From assembly GCF_000170795.1 (NCBI RefSeq), contig NZ_ABCM01000021.1, forward strand, positions 43,146-107,145: a DNA stretch of 64,000 nucleotides, read 5' to 3'. The notes beneath the pieces are model-generated. The model saw only the letters and a list, made by a program, of their open reading frames with translations. It did not search any database and was not told where the DNA came from. Position 1 is the first letter of the stretch, and each line of letters opens with the position of its first letter. The translations under genes were made by a program, and so were the position numbers. The DNA comes from Pedobacter sp. BAL39 (GTDB taxonomy: Bacteria > Bacteroidota > Bacteroidia > Sphingobacteriales > Sphingobacteriaceae). Positions 36,642 to 45,824 of the stretch are shown here, piece after piece.

Positions 36642-38810
36642 CTACTTCAAATAAATGGTTGATATTTCTATACCCTTTCCGAAGGTAACTTCCAGCTTCT
36701 CCAGTAATTTTGGATTGAAGTTACGCTTCGTGCCCACCGGACGATAGAGCGTCTGGAAACCGGGATATGGTCTTGGCAGCAGCAACTGAGCGCTTGGCTT
36801 CAATGTGGAGAAGGGGATTTTAATGCTTTTAAATTCTTTGCTGAGCTCTACCTTTGCTGCGAAGAAATCGGCCTCTGTATCAATAACGCCAATTTGAATG
36901 GTTGCGACGCTGTCATCTGTTGCCCTCGCACGGATCACCAGTGTGTCTGCTGCGATCATACCGGGCAATCGATCTCCAAAATAACTTTGAAAGCCGAGCA
37001 TGGCTATACTCTGGTCTGCTGGCATGTTGAATTTTACAAAGGGTTTTCCTGCTGAAGGGTATTCCACCGGACGATGTTTCCAATCCGGGTTGTATACCAT
37101 CATACGATCGGCATCTTTCTGGGCGTCGAAAAGCACAAAAGCAGTCCCGCTGGTCTGTGAGGGGGCAACAAATTCACCAAGTCTGATGTCCGCCCATTCG
37201 CTTTCTGCATTCAGGGTGCTATGTATACCTTTACGGGTAAGTAAATAAGTACCGGGACTAATCGAAAATTCACCTCCTGCAGCTGTGCCGCTATGACCGT
37301 TACTTGCGTTCAAACCTTTGATGTCAAAGTCTAAACCCAGATCAGCAATGCCAAGCTGCATTTCCGCCGAAGACCAGCGAATGGCTGTAACGACCTTATC
37401 GGGGCTCGTACGCTCAAAAGGGTCGCTCAGCGCAATTGCATCCGGCATGACCTCCAGTCGCCAGACACCATCCCCAATCTTATCAGCCATATAAATGCCG
37501 GTGCCCGTGTATTTGATCAAAGCGGAGCTGCCGACTCCGGCAATGTGTTTCAAACGGGAAGCGTCAACGGGAGTTGAAGTGGTCGTATTGGAATAGTAAA
37601 ATTCCTCCTCGGTATTCATCTCACTCAGTGATGCCTGTCTGCTCAACCGGAAGGCGCCGAACAAAGTATCTGAAGTCTGCTGTTTCGCCCTCGGCAAAAG
37701 ATGAAATGCTTTCGAGGCGATCAATAAGCTGATGGCCTTGGAAGGCGTGTAGGCCATATTCAAATAATGCGTCTGGTATTCCGTGTTGCCCTGCGCCGTT
37801 GCCATGGGGTCATACGCAAATTGCGTCGCCCATTGGAAACCCGCCACACGGAAACTTTTAGCCATTGCAGGATACATATAGGAATCCATCACATCCCCCG
37901 CATCAAATTCATAGACCATCTTCGCCCGGTTTTTAAAGCCGGGAATGCTATCAAAAGGAACCTCATATTTAGCTACATGCGGCAGGTAATTGCCTTTGAG
38001 TGTGTGCCCGGACACCAGCCCGGTGGGATACCATTGGAAACTATGCCCCTGCACATTGGCTTTGACGATCGCATCCGCATACTTCGGTGATTCACTGATG
38101 TTATAAAAAACAGGTTTGGACCAACCTGTGCTCCGGATGGCTTTCACCATGCGATTGATATAGGTTGTAGTCAGAGCTTTAGCTCCACTATGCTGAGGTT
38201 CGTTGTTCACCTCCGCAGCGATGATGTCCGGATCGTTTTGATAAGTCAGCCCGGTATAAGGATTCTTATGCCGAAAAAATTGTTTCAGGTAGCGTTCCTG
38301 TGCCTGGAAAGCGGCCTCTTCCGTCAGCGCTTTCTGTTTACCATATTTACTGGAAAAACTTCCCCTGTCTTCATCTTTCTCAGGATAACCATTGCCCCAA
38401 AAAGCAATTGGCGTGATGAGTGTTTTAATTTTTCGTTTCTTCAGCTCAGCAATCAGGAAATCAAAGAGCCTGAGGTGCTCGTTGTTGATCAGGTTGCCCA
38501 CACTGTCGGAGATCTCCACATCCCATACATGTACACGAAATGCATCCAGGCCCAATCGGGAGAAGTGATATACATCATCCTTAATGGCTTGCTCTACAGA
38601 AGTCCCTGTCCGCTGAATAGAGCGGTATCCGTAAGCGAAGGGAGCCGTATAGTTCGTCCCGAAAAAAGCGGCTTCGGAGCCATCCTTCTGCCAGCGCATC
38701 ACGCCTTGTTTGTCCACAAAGATTCCCGTTTTCGCGTTTTTTGCCTGTGCAAACCCGGTGAGGCTGAATGTGGCTGCCGACAAAAAAACCAACACACTTT
38801 TTAGAAACAT
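36642..38810 (-). CDS. Clan GH-A glycoside hydrolase (GH5-like or related), secreted
   Basis: The 722-residue protein has a signal peptide (FLSAATFSLTGFAQ), a TIM barrel of about 400 residues and two to three C-terminal beta domains, the last ending KLEVTFGKGIEISTIYLK. Retaining clan-A residues are visible: acid/base E204 in VNNEPQ and nucleophile E301 in VYEFDAG. The barrel opens with GVMRWQKDGSEAAFFGTNYT, as in GH5-type endo-enzymes. I start at ATG 38810; an upstream ATG would overlap GH53. Family cannot be fixed by eye: GH5, or a galactan-linked clan-A family such as GH147. Its place between GH53 and GH2 suggests beta-galactan or its side chains as substrate. Confidence 0.82.
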   Translation of the reverse strand: MFLKSVLVFLSAATFSLTGFAQAKNAKTGIFVDKQGVMRWQKDGSEAAFFGTNYTAPFAYGYRSIQRTGTSVEQAIKDDVYHFSRLGLDAFRVHVWDVEISDSVGNLINNEHLRLFDFLIAELKKRKIKTLITPIAFWGNGYPEKDEDRGSFSSKYGKQKALTEEAAFQAQERYLKQFFRHKNPYTGLTYQNDPDIIAAEVNNEPQHSGAKALTTTYINRMVKAIRSTGWSKPVFYNISESPKYADAIVKANVQGHSFQWYPTGLVSGHTLKGNYLPHVAKYEVPFDSIPGFKNRAKMVYEFDAGDVMDSYMYPAMAKSFRVAGFQWATQFAYDPMATAQGNTEYQTHYLNMAYTPSKAISLLIASKAFHLLPRAKQQTSDTLFGAFRLSRQASLSEMNTEEEFYYSNTTTSTPVDASRLKHIAGVGSSALIKYTGTGIYMADKIGDGVWRLEVMPDAIALSDPFERTSPDKVVTAIRWSSAEMQLGIADLGLDFDIKGLNASNGHSGTAAGGEFSISPGTYLLTRKGIHSTLNAESEWADIRLGEFVAPSQTSGTAFVLFDAQKDADRMMVYNPDWKHRPVEYPSAGKPFVKFNMPADQSIAMLGFQSYFGDRLPGMIAADTLVIRARATDDSVATIQIGVIDTEADFFAAKVELSKEFKSIKIPFSTLKPSAQLLLPRPYPGFQTLYRPVGTKRNFNPKLLEKLEVTFGKGIEISTIYLK

Positions 38811-38820
38811 AATCAAATCG

Positions 38821-39867
38821 TTAAGGTAAAAAAGCATCCATTGCTACTGTAGGCTTACCGGCATCGTCAAAAGCCGCCAGGCCATATCCATTCCAGCTGC
38901 CGTAAGATTGTGGCTCCCAGTAGAAAACCCCCAGCCCCTTATTGTCCGGCAACGATTTATTCTTGGCAATCAGGTCGCTGATAAAAGCCTTCGCGGCTAC
39001 AGGTTCAGCCGCAGGCATCCCGATCTCACAAATCATCACTTCAGATCCATAACGTGCAACCATATCATTCATATTGGCGAGGCACTGCGCATTTTTTGCC
39101 GACCAGTCGTCCACACCAGGATACAGGGACATCCCTATGACATCCCATTTCGCTCCATTATTCTTCAAGCCATCGAACATCCACCGGAATAGCCCATTGT
39201 CATATCCGTTGGAAATGTGTACGATCACTTTAGAATCCGGGTTTACGGCTTTTACGGCATTGTATCCCGAAAGCACAAGATCGGCAAAGTTCTTCATGTT
39301 GACGGAGGCTTTACCTTCTTCCCATAACATCCCATTGTTGGTTTCATTACCTACCTGTACCCATTCCGGAACGATCTTGTTGTCTTTTAAGAGCGTAAGC
39401 ACTTCCACGGTATGGTTGTAAACCGAAGCTTTCAAGGCAGTGATGTCCTGTCCCGCCCAGGCCGCAGGTTTTGCCTGATGTCCAGGATCGGCCCAGGTAT
39501 CGCTGTAATGAAAATCAATCATCAGTCGCATATTGGCGGCTTTAACGCGTTTGGCTTTGGCAAGTACATCCGCCATGGCCGACCAATCCGTAGCGGGGTT
39601 GACCCAAACCCTTAGCCTGATTGCGTTGACACCCTTGGCAGCCAGGATCCTCAGCAGATCCTGCGCAACACCATCATTGTTGTAAAATTTCTTTCCTGCA
39701 GCCTCCATTTCCGTAATCCAGCTTACATCAGCTCCCCTGGCGTAGGATCCCGGAGGCTCTGGCTCCGGGTAGAACTGTGTGGCACCGTCGGGACTTTTTT
39801 TACAGGCCATACTCATGACCATCAGCAGAGAGAATAACCATAACCATAACCATTTGGTTGTTTTCAT
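38821..39867 (-). CDS. GH53 endo-beta-1,4-galactanase, lipoprotein
   Basis: The 348-residue protein has a lipobox at C22 (SMAC) followed by KKSPDG, so it is membrane-anchored and probably on the cell surface. GH53 landmarks are GADVSWITEMEAAG, NAIRLRVWVNP, MRLMIDFHYSDTWADPGHQA, acid/base E175 in VGNETN, and nucleophile E281 in CEIGMP. Family members cut beta-1,4-galactan of pectin (arabinogalactan type I). The signal peptide contains a WLWLW run encoded by tandem AACCAT repeats. It is the key enzyme for naming this locus. Confidence 0.95.
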   Translation of the reverse strand: MKTTKWLWLWLFSLLMVMSMACKKSPDGATQFYPEPEPPGSYARGADVSWITEMEAAGKKFYNNDGVAQDLLRILAAKGVNAIRLRVWVNPATDWSAMADVLAKAKRVKAANMRLMIDFHYSDTWADPGHQAKPAAWAGQDITALKASVYNHTVEVLTLLKDNKIVPEWVQVGNETNNGMLWEEGKASVNMKNFADLVLSGYNAVKAVNPDSKVIVHISNGYDNGLFRWMFDGLKNNGAKWDVIGMSLYPGVDDWSAKNAQCLANMNDMVARYGSEVMICEIGMPAAEPVAAKAFISDLIAKNKSLPDNKGLGVFYWEPQSYGSWNGYGLAAFDDAGKPTVAMDAFLP

Positions 39868-39888
39868 GTCTTGATTTTTTAATTATGA

Positions 39889-41004
39889 TTATTTGACTGA
39901 GTAAGTATAATTTCCATCACCTGCACTGAGGTCAAGCGTAACCGTGAAAAAACCTGTCTTTGCAACCGGGATATTCACTCCTCCCCAAACCGGTGCCCCG
40001 GCAAAGCTGAGTACACCATTTTCCTCCTTGTCCAGCTTATAGCTGATGTCATAGTTGCCGTTGCTCGTGAATGCAAATGCTTTTCCAGCGGTGAGCGATA
40101 CATTGCTCGCCGTCCAAACCCTGGTGCTTGCATTGTAAACCATTGGGGTCGCAGAAGTACTCCAGCCATTGTCATCTCCGGAGATGAAGAAACGCACAGG
40201 TGTATAGTTAATGGTCATGGCATCCAGGTCCACATTTACCTTCATGTAGTTTGGCGCTGGTGTCAACCACAGTCCGCCGCCACCTATACTCAATGTTGTA
40301 GCACTGCTCCCCCATCCATAATTCGTATTGTCTCTAGTCGAAATCAGGTTAAAAGCATCACCACCCCATCCGTCAGCATTCGGAAGGTCCAGATAACCTT
40401 CATATTTCGCGTTAAATTTCGCAGAGGTCAGCAAGTAACCATTTGTACGCTCAGCAGGAGTTTTCCAGGAGTTTCCTCCTTTCACCAGCAATGCCGGATA
40501 CTCCACAAATGCACGGTATGGTGTAACCGTCATCGTCAGACTGGCATACACAGGTTTAACGGCAGATGCCAATCCACTGTTTTGCTTAACTTCAGATTTC
40601 AGACGAACAGCAATTTTGCTGTTTACATCTACCGGCAGCAACAGCTGCAATGCCAGCAAGGCATTAAAGTCTGCCCCTTTGAAGGTTTTCCTGAGGCTGT
40701 CGGCAGCCACTTTCACCTCAATGGCATTCGCCCAGCCATTTTCACCCGATGTATCAGCCGGAAGTGCAAATTGAAGGGTATAGGAAGGAATTACCTTTAC
40801 ACCGTAATCGGCAGCATTGAAGCTAAAAGTAACCACATTACGTTCAGCATTGTCGTCAGACAAGCTTACATCGGCACTTGAGACTGCAAAGCCCTTGATT
40901 CCTGCTGATGGCGGAGCCATCACATTCTGGCTATCTTCCTTTTTGCAGGCCGAAAGCACAACCGCAAAAAGGAGCAGATAAAAAAACTGTTTTAACGTTT
41001 TCAT
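39889..41004 (-). CDS. SusE/SusF-type surface glycan-binding lipoprotein
   Basis: The 371-residue protein has a lipobox at C20 (VVLSAC) followed by KKEDSQNVMAPPSAG. The N-terminal SusE-like domain (NVVTFSFNAADYGVKVIPSY) is followed by a segment naming the ligand-binding part, and by a C-terminal SusF/SusE domain (FISGDDNGWSTSATPMVYNA, about 270-371). It has no catalytic pattern. It lies between susD and GH53, where galactan loci carry a surface glycan-binding protein, and would hold the polymer near the endo-galactanase. Confidence 0.9.
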   Translation of the reverse strand: MKTLKQFFYLLLFAVVLSACKKEDSQNVMAPPSAGIKGFAVSSADVSLSDDNAERNVVTFSFNAADYGVKVIPSYTLQFALPADTSGENGWANAIEVKVAADSLRKTFKGADFNALLALQLLLPVDVNSKIAVRLKSEVKQNSGLASAVKPVYASLTMTVTPYRAFVEYPALLVKGGNSWKTPAERTNGYLLTSAKFNAKYEGYLDLPNADGWGGDAFNLISTRDNTNYGWGSSATTLSIGGGGLWLTPAPNYMKVNVDLDAMTINYTPVRFFISGDDNGWSTSATPMVYNASTRVWTASNVSLTAGKAFAFTSNGNYDISYKLDKEENGVLSFAGAPVWGGVNIPVAKTGFFTVTLDLSAGDGNYTYSVK

Positions 41005-41046
41005 AATTTCTATATGTTATAGGTAAGCGATAAGCCATACCTCAAA

Positions 41047-42648
41047 TCAATAACCTGTATTTTGAATTAAATTGGGATTTGCCGAGAGGTCTGTTGGCGG
41101 CAGCGGGAAAATATTAAACTTATCCGCTACAGCAGTTCCTGCTCTCACGCCACCTTTCCAGGCCCATAAATAGGCTGCAGAAGTGAACTTGTTAAAACGG
41201 ATCAGGTCAGTTCTGCGCACAGCTTCGTAATAGAGTTCCCGCCCGCGTTCATCCAGGATGAAATCCAGGTTCAGGGCAGTGCTGCTGATGTTTCCAGCCG
41301 TGCTGCCGTTGTAGGCCCGTGTCCTGAGGGCATTGACAAAACCCAGGGCCGTGCCCAGGTCGCCACCGCTGCCACCCCTCAATACCGCCTCTGCGTAGGT
41401 CAGGTAGACCTCTGCAAAACGGAATAAAGGAAAATCAATGTCCGAAAAGTCCTTGGCAGCATCCTGATTGGGTGCCGGAGCACCGGTCCTGGTCTTATTA
41501 CGGTATTTTGTGGTAGAGTAACCATCGGTCTCGGAATACAGCTCATTCATCTCCAGGCTTTGTCCGGTCATGTAAAACTGCGCCCGGCTATCCGTGTTGC
41601 CGGTCTTGTCGGCAAAAAGGTTGACAAACTGTTGCGTACAACGCAGGCCGCCCCAATCGCCATTAGAACCAGAAACATCTGCAGGCACATTCGCCGGGCC
41701 ATGCATGAGGTAAGTAGTTCCACCAAAGTTCTGCGTACTGGTACCGTCGTAATTAATGGTCAGGATGTTTTCATCCGTATTCAGGTGGTTGTCTGCGATC
41801 GTAAGCTCGCGGTATTTATTATGCAGCGCATAACCTGCGCCAATGATTTTGTTACAATAGGTGATGGCTTCTGTATTTTTCGCTGTGCCGGTATAGACGG
41901 CAGCATTTAAATACATGCGCGACAAAAGTGCCCATGCCGCAGCGCGGTCAGCTCTGCCATACTCATTACTTTTTGGTGCTGCCAGCTCATTTTCTATGGC
42001 CAGCAACTCCGATTCTACATAGCTGAAGAGCTCAGTTCTCACAATACGTTTTGGAAAATCCTTGGTTGCTACCTGCGTTTCTTCAGTTGCAAAAGGCACG
42101 TTACCATACAGGTCCATCAGCACCCAATATTGATAAGCCCTCATGAACCTCGCTTCAGCCCTGAATCTTCGGATTTCTTCCGCATCAGCACCTGTAATTC
42201 CACGCTTTGCAATATTGTCGTCGGTCGACTGCCTGATGAAGTCGTTGGCCAGGGTAATCTGAAAATAGGAACGGTAGTAAAGTCCGTTGATGATTGAGTT
42301 GATAGATCCCCAGCTGAGTTCATGCAGCCCCTGGACACCTGCATCACTCCTCCACGACCAAGCCGCTTCGTCGGTAGTCAATTCCTGCAGGTTCCAATAT
42401 AACCTCAGGAAGTCTGAGTTACCTTCATCCTTAATGATTTCTACAGGGATGTCCTGTTGCCCGGTAGTTGCATTTCCGGTAAGCGCAAATGCACCGTATA
42501 CTTTTGCCAGTGCCTGTTTATATCCTGCAGGGGTTGAATATACCTTATCTGCAGTCAGGTCATTGGTAGGTGCCAGATCCAGCTTATTACAAGCGGAAAG
42601 CAAGAGGAGCAGAAAAAGTGGATATAATTTATTGATGTTCCGGTTCAT
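41047..42648 (-). CDS. SusD/RagB-type outer-membrane lipoprotein of the galactan locus
   Basis: The 533-residue protein has a lipobox at C20 (LLSAC) followed by NKLDLAPTNDLTADKVYSTP. Family features are RFRAEARFMRAYQYWVLMDL (about 165-185), FRFAEVYLTYAEAVLRGGSG, LDERGRELYYEAVRRTDLIR and the terminal LIQNTGY. It follows susC by 4 bases and therefore is certainly cotranscribed. It caps the porter and binds imported oligosaccharides. Confidence 0.96.
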   Translation of the reverse strand: MNRNINKLYPLFLLLLLSACNKLDLAPTNDLTADKVYSTPAGYKQALAKVYGAFALTGNATTGQQDIPVEIIKDEGNSDFLRLYWNLQELTTDEAAWSWRSDAGVQGLHELSWGSINSIINGLYYRSYFQITLANDFIRQSTDDNIAKRGITGADAEEIRRFRAEARFMRAYQYWVLMDLYGNVPFATEETQVATKDFPKRIVRTELFSYVESELLAIENELAAPKSNEYGRADRAAAWALLSRMYLNAAVYTGTAKNTEAITYCNKIIGAGYALHNKYRELTIADNHLNTDENILTINYDGTSTQNFGGTTYLMHGPANVPADVSGSNGDWGGLRCTQQFVNLFADKTGNTDSRAQFYMTGQSLEMNELYSETDGYSTTKYRNKTRTGAPAPNQDAAKDFSDIDFPLFRFAEVYLTYAEAVLRGGSGGDLGTALGFVNALRTRAYNGSTAGNISSTALNLDFILDERGRELYYEAVRRTDLIRFNKFTSAAYLWAWKGGVRAGTAVADKFNIFPLPPTDLSANPNLIQNTGY

Positions 42649-42652
42649 GGTT

Positions 42653-45631
42653 TTAGTAGTTAAGGTTTAAGCCCAAAGAAAATACACGTGGTCTTGGATA
42701 GAGGTTATTGTCTACACCAGAAGGAACCTCCGGGTCTAAGCCCTGGTATTTCGTAATGACAAACACGTTTTGCACACTTGCATTGAGTTGCAGGTTGGCT
42801 TTATTTTTAAGGAATGTTCCCAGTTTATAACCCAGGTTGATGTTGTCCATCCTCAGGAAGGAAGCGTTCTCCACATAGTAGTCGCTCAACAGCTGCTGCT
42901 CCCTGAAACCAGTAGTCAGGTAATTCGGAGAGGCATTGTTGATCACGGCAGTACCCAGGATCTGAGCAAGGTTACCACGCTGACTAAAAGAGTTATTATA
43001 CAGATAATTGCCGAGGTTGGCACGGAGCGTAAAGCTAAGGTTCCACTTTTTATACCCCAGGTTGTTGCTGAACCCGAGGAACACCTTAGGGTCTGCCGAC
43101 TTACCTTTGGTAAAATCGTTCTCTGAAATCAGTCCGTCGCCGTTCTGATCAATGTATACACCCTCAATAGGATTACCCGACTGGTCGTATACCTGCTGCA
43201 GCAAATTGAAGGTGCTCTTCGGTGAGCCTACCGCATTGATAAAAGCATTTTGTCCGCCAACACCACCGGCGATGGTCCCTCCAGGGAAACCTCTGTAATT
43301 AGGATCATTCGGGATGACCGTCAAATTGGTAATTGTATTTTTGTTGTACGTGGCATTGATGCTGAAGTCCCAGTTGAAATCATCACGTCTGACAGGGACG
43401 AAGTTCAGGTTCATCTCCACACCTTCATTTGTCATGTCACCGACGTTTATGATCGCCGTAGCACTGAAGTTGGTACCTGCAGGCTGTGGAACCTGATTGA
43501 GGAGGTCACTGGTTTTGCGGCGGTAGTAATCCACACTACCGGTAATCCTGTTGTCCAGAATCCCTGCGTCAATACCAATGTTGGTTGTTGCCGTTTCTTC
43601 CCATTTGATGTCCGGGATGTAAGCTGTAGGGCGGTACATCTGGTAAAATGTATCTCCAAACTGATAAGAAGCATTTGGCGTGCTCAGTCCGTAGGTAGAC
43701 AGATATCCATAGTTTACAATGCCCTCCTGCTGGCCGGTGATGCCGTAGCTGGCGCGCAGTTTAAGGGCAGATATCAATTGATTGTCTTTCAGAAACGATT
43801 CATTTTTCATGGTCCAGGCCAGGGCTACAGACGGAAAATATCCGTATTTATAACTGGGACCAAAGCGTGAGGAGCCGTCCCTTCTTATTGTTCCTGTCAG
43901 CAGAAAACGGTCATCATAACTATAATTTACACGAGCAAAGTAAGAGATCAACCTGTTCTGCGGTGTGTTGTATGGAAAATCAGGATCTGTGTTTGCGATT
44001 TTGGTGCCAGTGGCATCGAAGTCCGCATAATTAAAGAATTTTGTTTGATAGTCATTGTAAGAGTAACCTGCTGTTGCATCCACCCTGCTTTTGATTGAGG
44101 CAAACTCTTTCACATAGTTCAGGTAAAAATCTGCCAGCGTGTTCATTCGATTTTGCTTGTACTGCGTACTCACACCCCTCCTATTGATCAGCTCCGCAGC
44201 ATCCTGATCTACGAACACCGTTCCCTTACCGATGGCAGCATCATAACCCAGGTTCAGGTTGGCACGCAGTTCAGGCAGGAAGTGAAACTTGTAATCCAGC
44301 TGTACATTACCAATGCTTCGATAAGGATTTGAGCGGTCTTCACGTTGTTTCAGAAGCCCTAGCGGGTTCCTGCCCACCAGGTTTACCAGTCCACTTGGCG
44401 AAGTCGGATCCAGCCATTCCCAATATCCATTGTACTCAGATCTGTTCGTATACACAGCCTGTGTAGGATCAAAGCTCACCGCAGCGCCTATCGCCGCCTG
44501 GTTGGCGAACCTTGTTTTCTGCGCGGAGCCTTTCAGGTTGATGTCCAGCTTCAGGTGTTTATCAAAAAAAGTAGGGTTTAATACGAAAGCCATGGAGGTT
44601 TTCTCCAGCTTGTCGGTACGGAGCACACCACTTTGATTCTGATACCCCAGAGATAAACGGTAAGGAAAATCCTTGAGCCCACCGCTGATGCTCAGGTTGT
44701 TATCAGAAGCAAAGCCATCCTGATAGATCATGTCCTGCCAGTTGGTATCGAATCCCCCAAGCTGTTCCTTTTGGGTCGTTGTACCCAATGTATTCACAAT
44801 ATCCCTCAATTGATCTGCCCTCAGCACATCGACCTGTTTGGTTAGTTTAGTAATGGAGTTGACAGCGCTAAAGCCCACTTTTAAGTCGCCGCTAAGCCCC
44901 TTTTTGGTAGTAATGATGAGTACCCCGTTGGATGCCCTGGCGCCATATATAGCTGCCGCAGAAGCATCTTTTAAAACGGTAAATGACTCAATATCGTTTG
45001 GGTTGATGAAACTTAAAGGATTTGAAGCTCCCCCCACGGCATTATTTTCGAGCAGCACACCGTCGATCACAATCAAGGGGTCATTACTTGCACTCAGCGA
45101 AGAACCTCCTCTGATGCGGATGGTGCTTCCGCTGCCGGGCTGACCACTATTGGAGGTGATCGCCACACCGGACACCTTACCCGAAAGCATCTGCTCTGGG
45201 GTGGTGATGCTCCCTTTTTGGAAATCCTTGGCGGATACGACGGCAACCGAACCCGTAAGGTCCTGCTTTCTGACCGTACCATAGCCTACCACGATGACCT
45301 CGCTCAATGCAGCGGCATCGTCTGCCAATGATACATTCAGTATGTGCGAAGCAGGGATAGACAGTTCCTGTGTTTTGTAGCCTACAAAGCTGAACTGCAG
45401 GATACCCGTACCGCCCGGTACCTTCAGCGAAAACTCACCACCGGGGCCGGTCACGACACCGACATTTGTACCCTTCAGGAGGATGCTGACACCGGGGATC
45501 CCAATGCGGTCGCTCACTGCTTTTACCGTACCTGTAACGGTTACCGGTTGCTGGGCTTTAAGGGTAGCTGTGGTTAGAAGAAAAAGCATCAACAATAAGT
45601 TGAGCTTTACATTAAATGTAAAGATGTGCAT
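42653..45631 (-). CDS. SusC/RagA-type TonB-dependent porter of the galactan locus
   Basis: The 992-residue protein has a signal peptide ending LKAQ, a carboxypeptidase-like domain (VTGTVKAVSDRIGIPGVSIL), the TonB-box region SEVIVVGYGTVRKQDLTGSV, plug motifs (SGKVSGVAITSNSGQPGSGS, DPLIVIDGVLLENNA, DASAAAIYGARASNGVL), and barrel with C-terminal FSLGLNLNY. It is first in the operon SusC-SusD-SusE/F-GH53-GH-A-GH2 and divergent from the HTCS gene, with 193 bases between them. Confidence 0.96.
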   Translation of the reverse strand: MHIFTFNVKLNLLLMLFLLTTATLKAQQPVTVTGTVKAVSDRIGIPGVSILLKGTNVGVVTGPGGEFSLKVPGGTGILQFSFVGYKTQELSIPASHILNVSLADDAAALSEVIVVGYGTVRKQDLTGSVAVVSAKDFQKGSITTPEQMLSGKVSGVAITSNSGQPGSGSTIRIRGGSSLSASNDPLIVIDGVLLENNAVGGASNPLSFINPNDIESFTVLKDASAAAIYGARASNGVLIITTKKGLSGDLKVGFSAVNSITKLTKQVDVLRADQLRDIVNTLGTTTQKEQLGGFDTNWQDMIYQDGFASDNNLSISGGLKDFPYRLSLGYQNQSGVLRTDKLEKTSMAFVLNPTFFDKHLKLDINLKGSAQKTRFANQAAIGAAVSFDPTQAVYTNRSEYNGYWEWLDPTSPSGLVNLVGRNPLGLLKQREDRSNPYRSIGNVQLDYKFHFLPELRANLNLGYDAAIGKGTVFVDQDAAELINRRGVSTQYKQNRMNTLADFYLNYVKEFASIKSRVDATAGYSYNDYQTKFFNYADFDATGTKIANTDPDFPYNTPQNRLISYFARVNYSYDDRFLLTGTIRRDGSSRFGPSYKYGYFPSVALAWTMKNESFLKDNQLISALKLRASYGITGQQEGIVNYGYLSTYGLSTPNASYQFGDTFYQMYRPTAYIPDIKWEETATTNIGIDAGILDNRITGSVDYYRRKTSDLLNQVPQPAGTNFSATAIINVGDMTNEGVEMNLNFVPVRRDDFNWDFSINATYNKNTITNLTVIPNDPNYRGFPGGTIAGGVGGQNAFINAVGSPKSTFNLLQQVYDQSGNPIEGVYIDQNGDGLISENDFTKGKSADPKVFLGFSNNLGYKKWNLSFTLRANLGNYLYNNSFSQRGNLAQILGTAVINNASPNYLTTGFREQQLLSDYYVENASFLRMDNINLGYKLGTFLKNKANLQLNASVQNVFVITKYQGLDPEVPSGVDNNLYPRPRVFSLGLNLNY

Positions 45632-45824
45632 ACAGTTATTTGGTTATATTTTACTGGTACAAATGAAAAGTTTATTCGGGTTTTCCACTTGTGCTATCGT
45701 GTTTTTTTTTGGTTCTATCTAACATATTTACGGGCTGCAACAGCAAAAAAACGGGTCAAGAAGCATTTACGTCGCAATTTCTGTTAACTTTAAAAAATAT
45801 AAGCCAAATTACCTGTAACCGTCT

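Noticed and set aside
43250..43870. 206-codon plus-strand frame
   Set aside because: Lies fully inside the galactan susC on the other strand; composition is that of a shadow frame.
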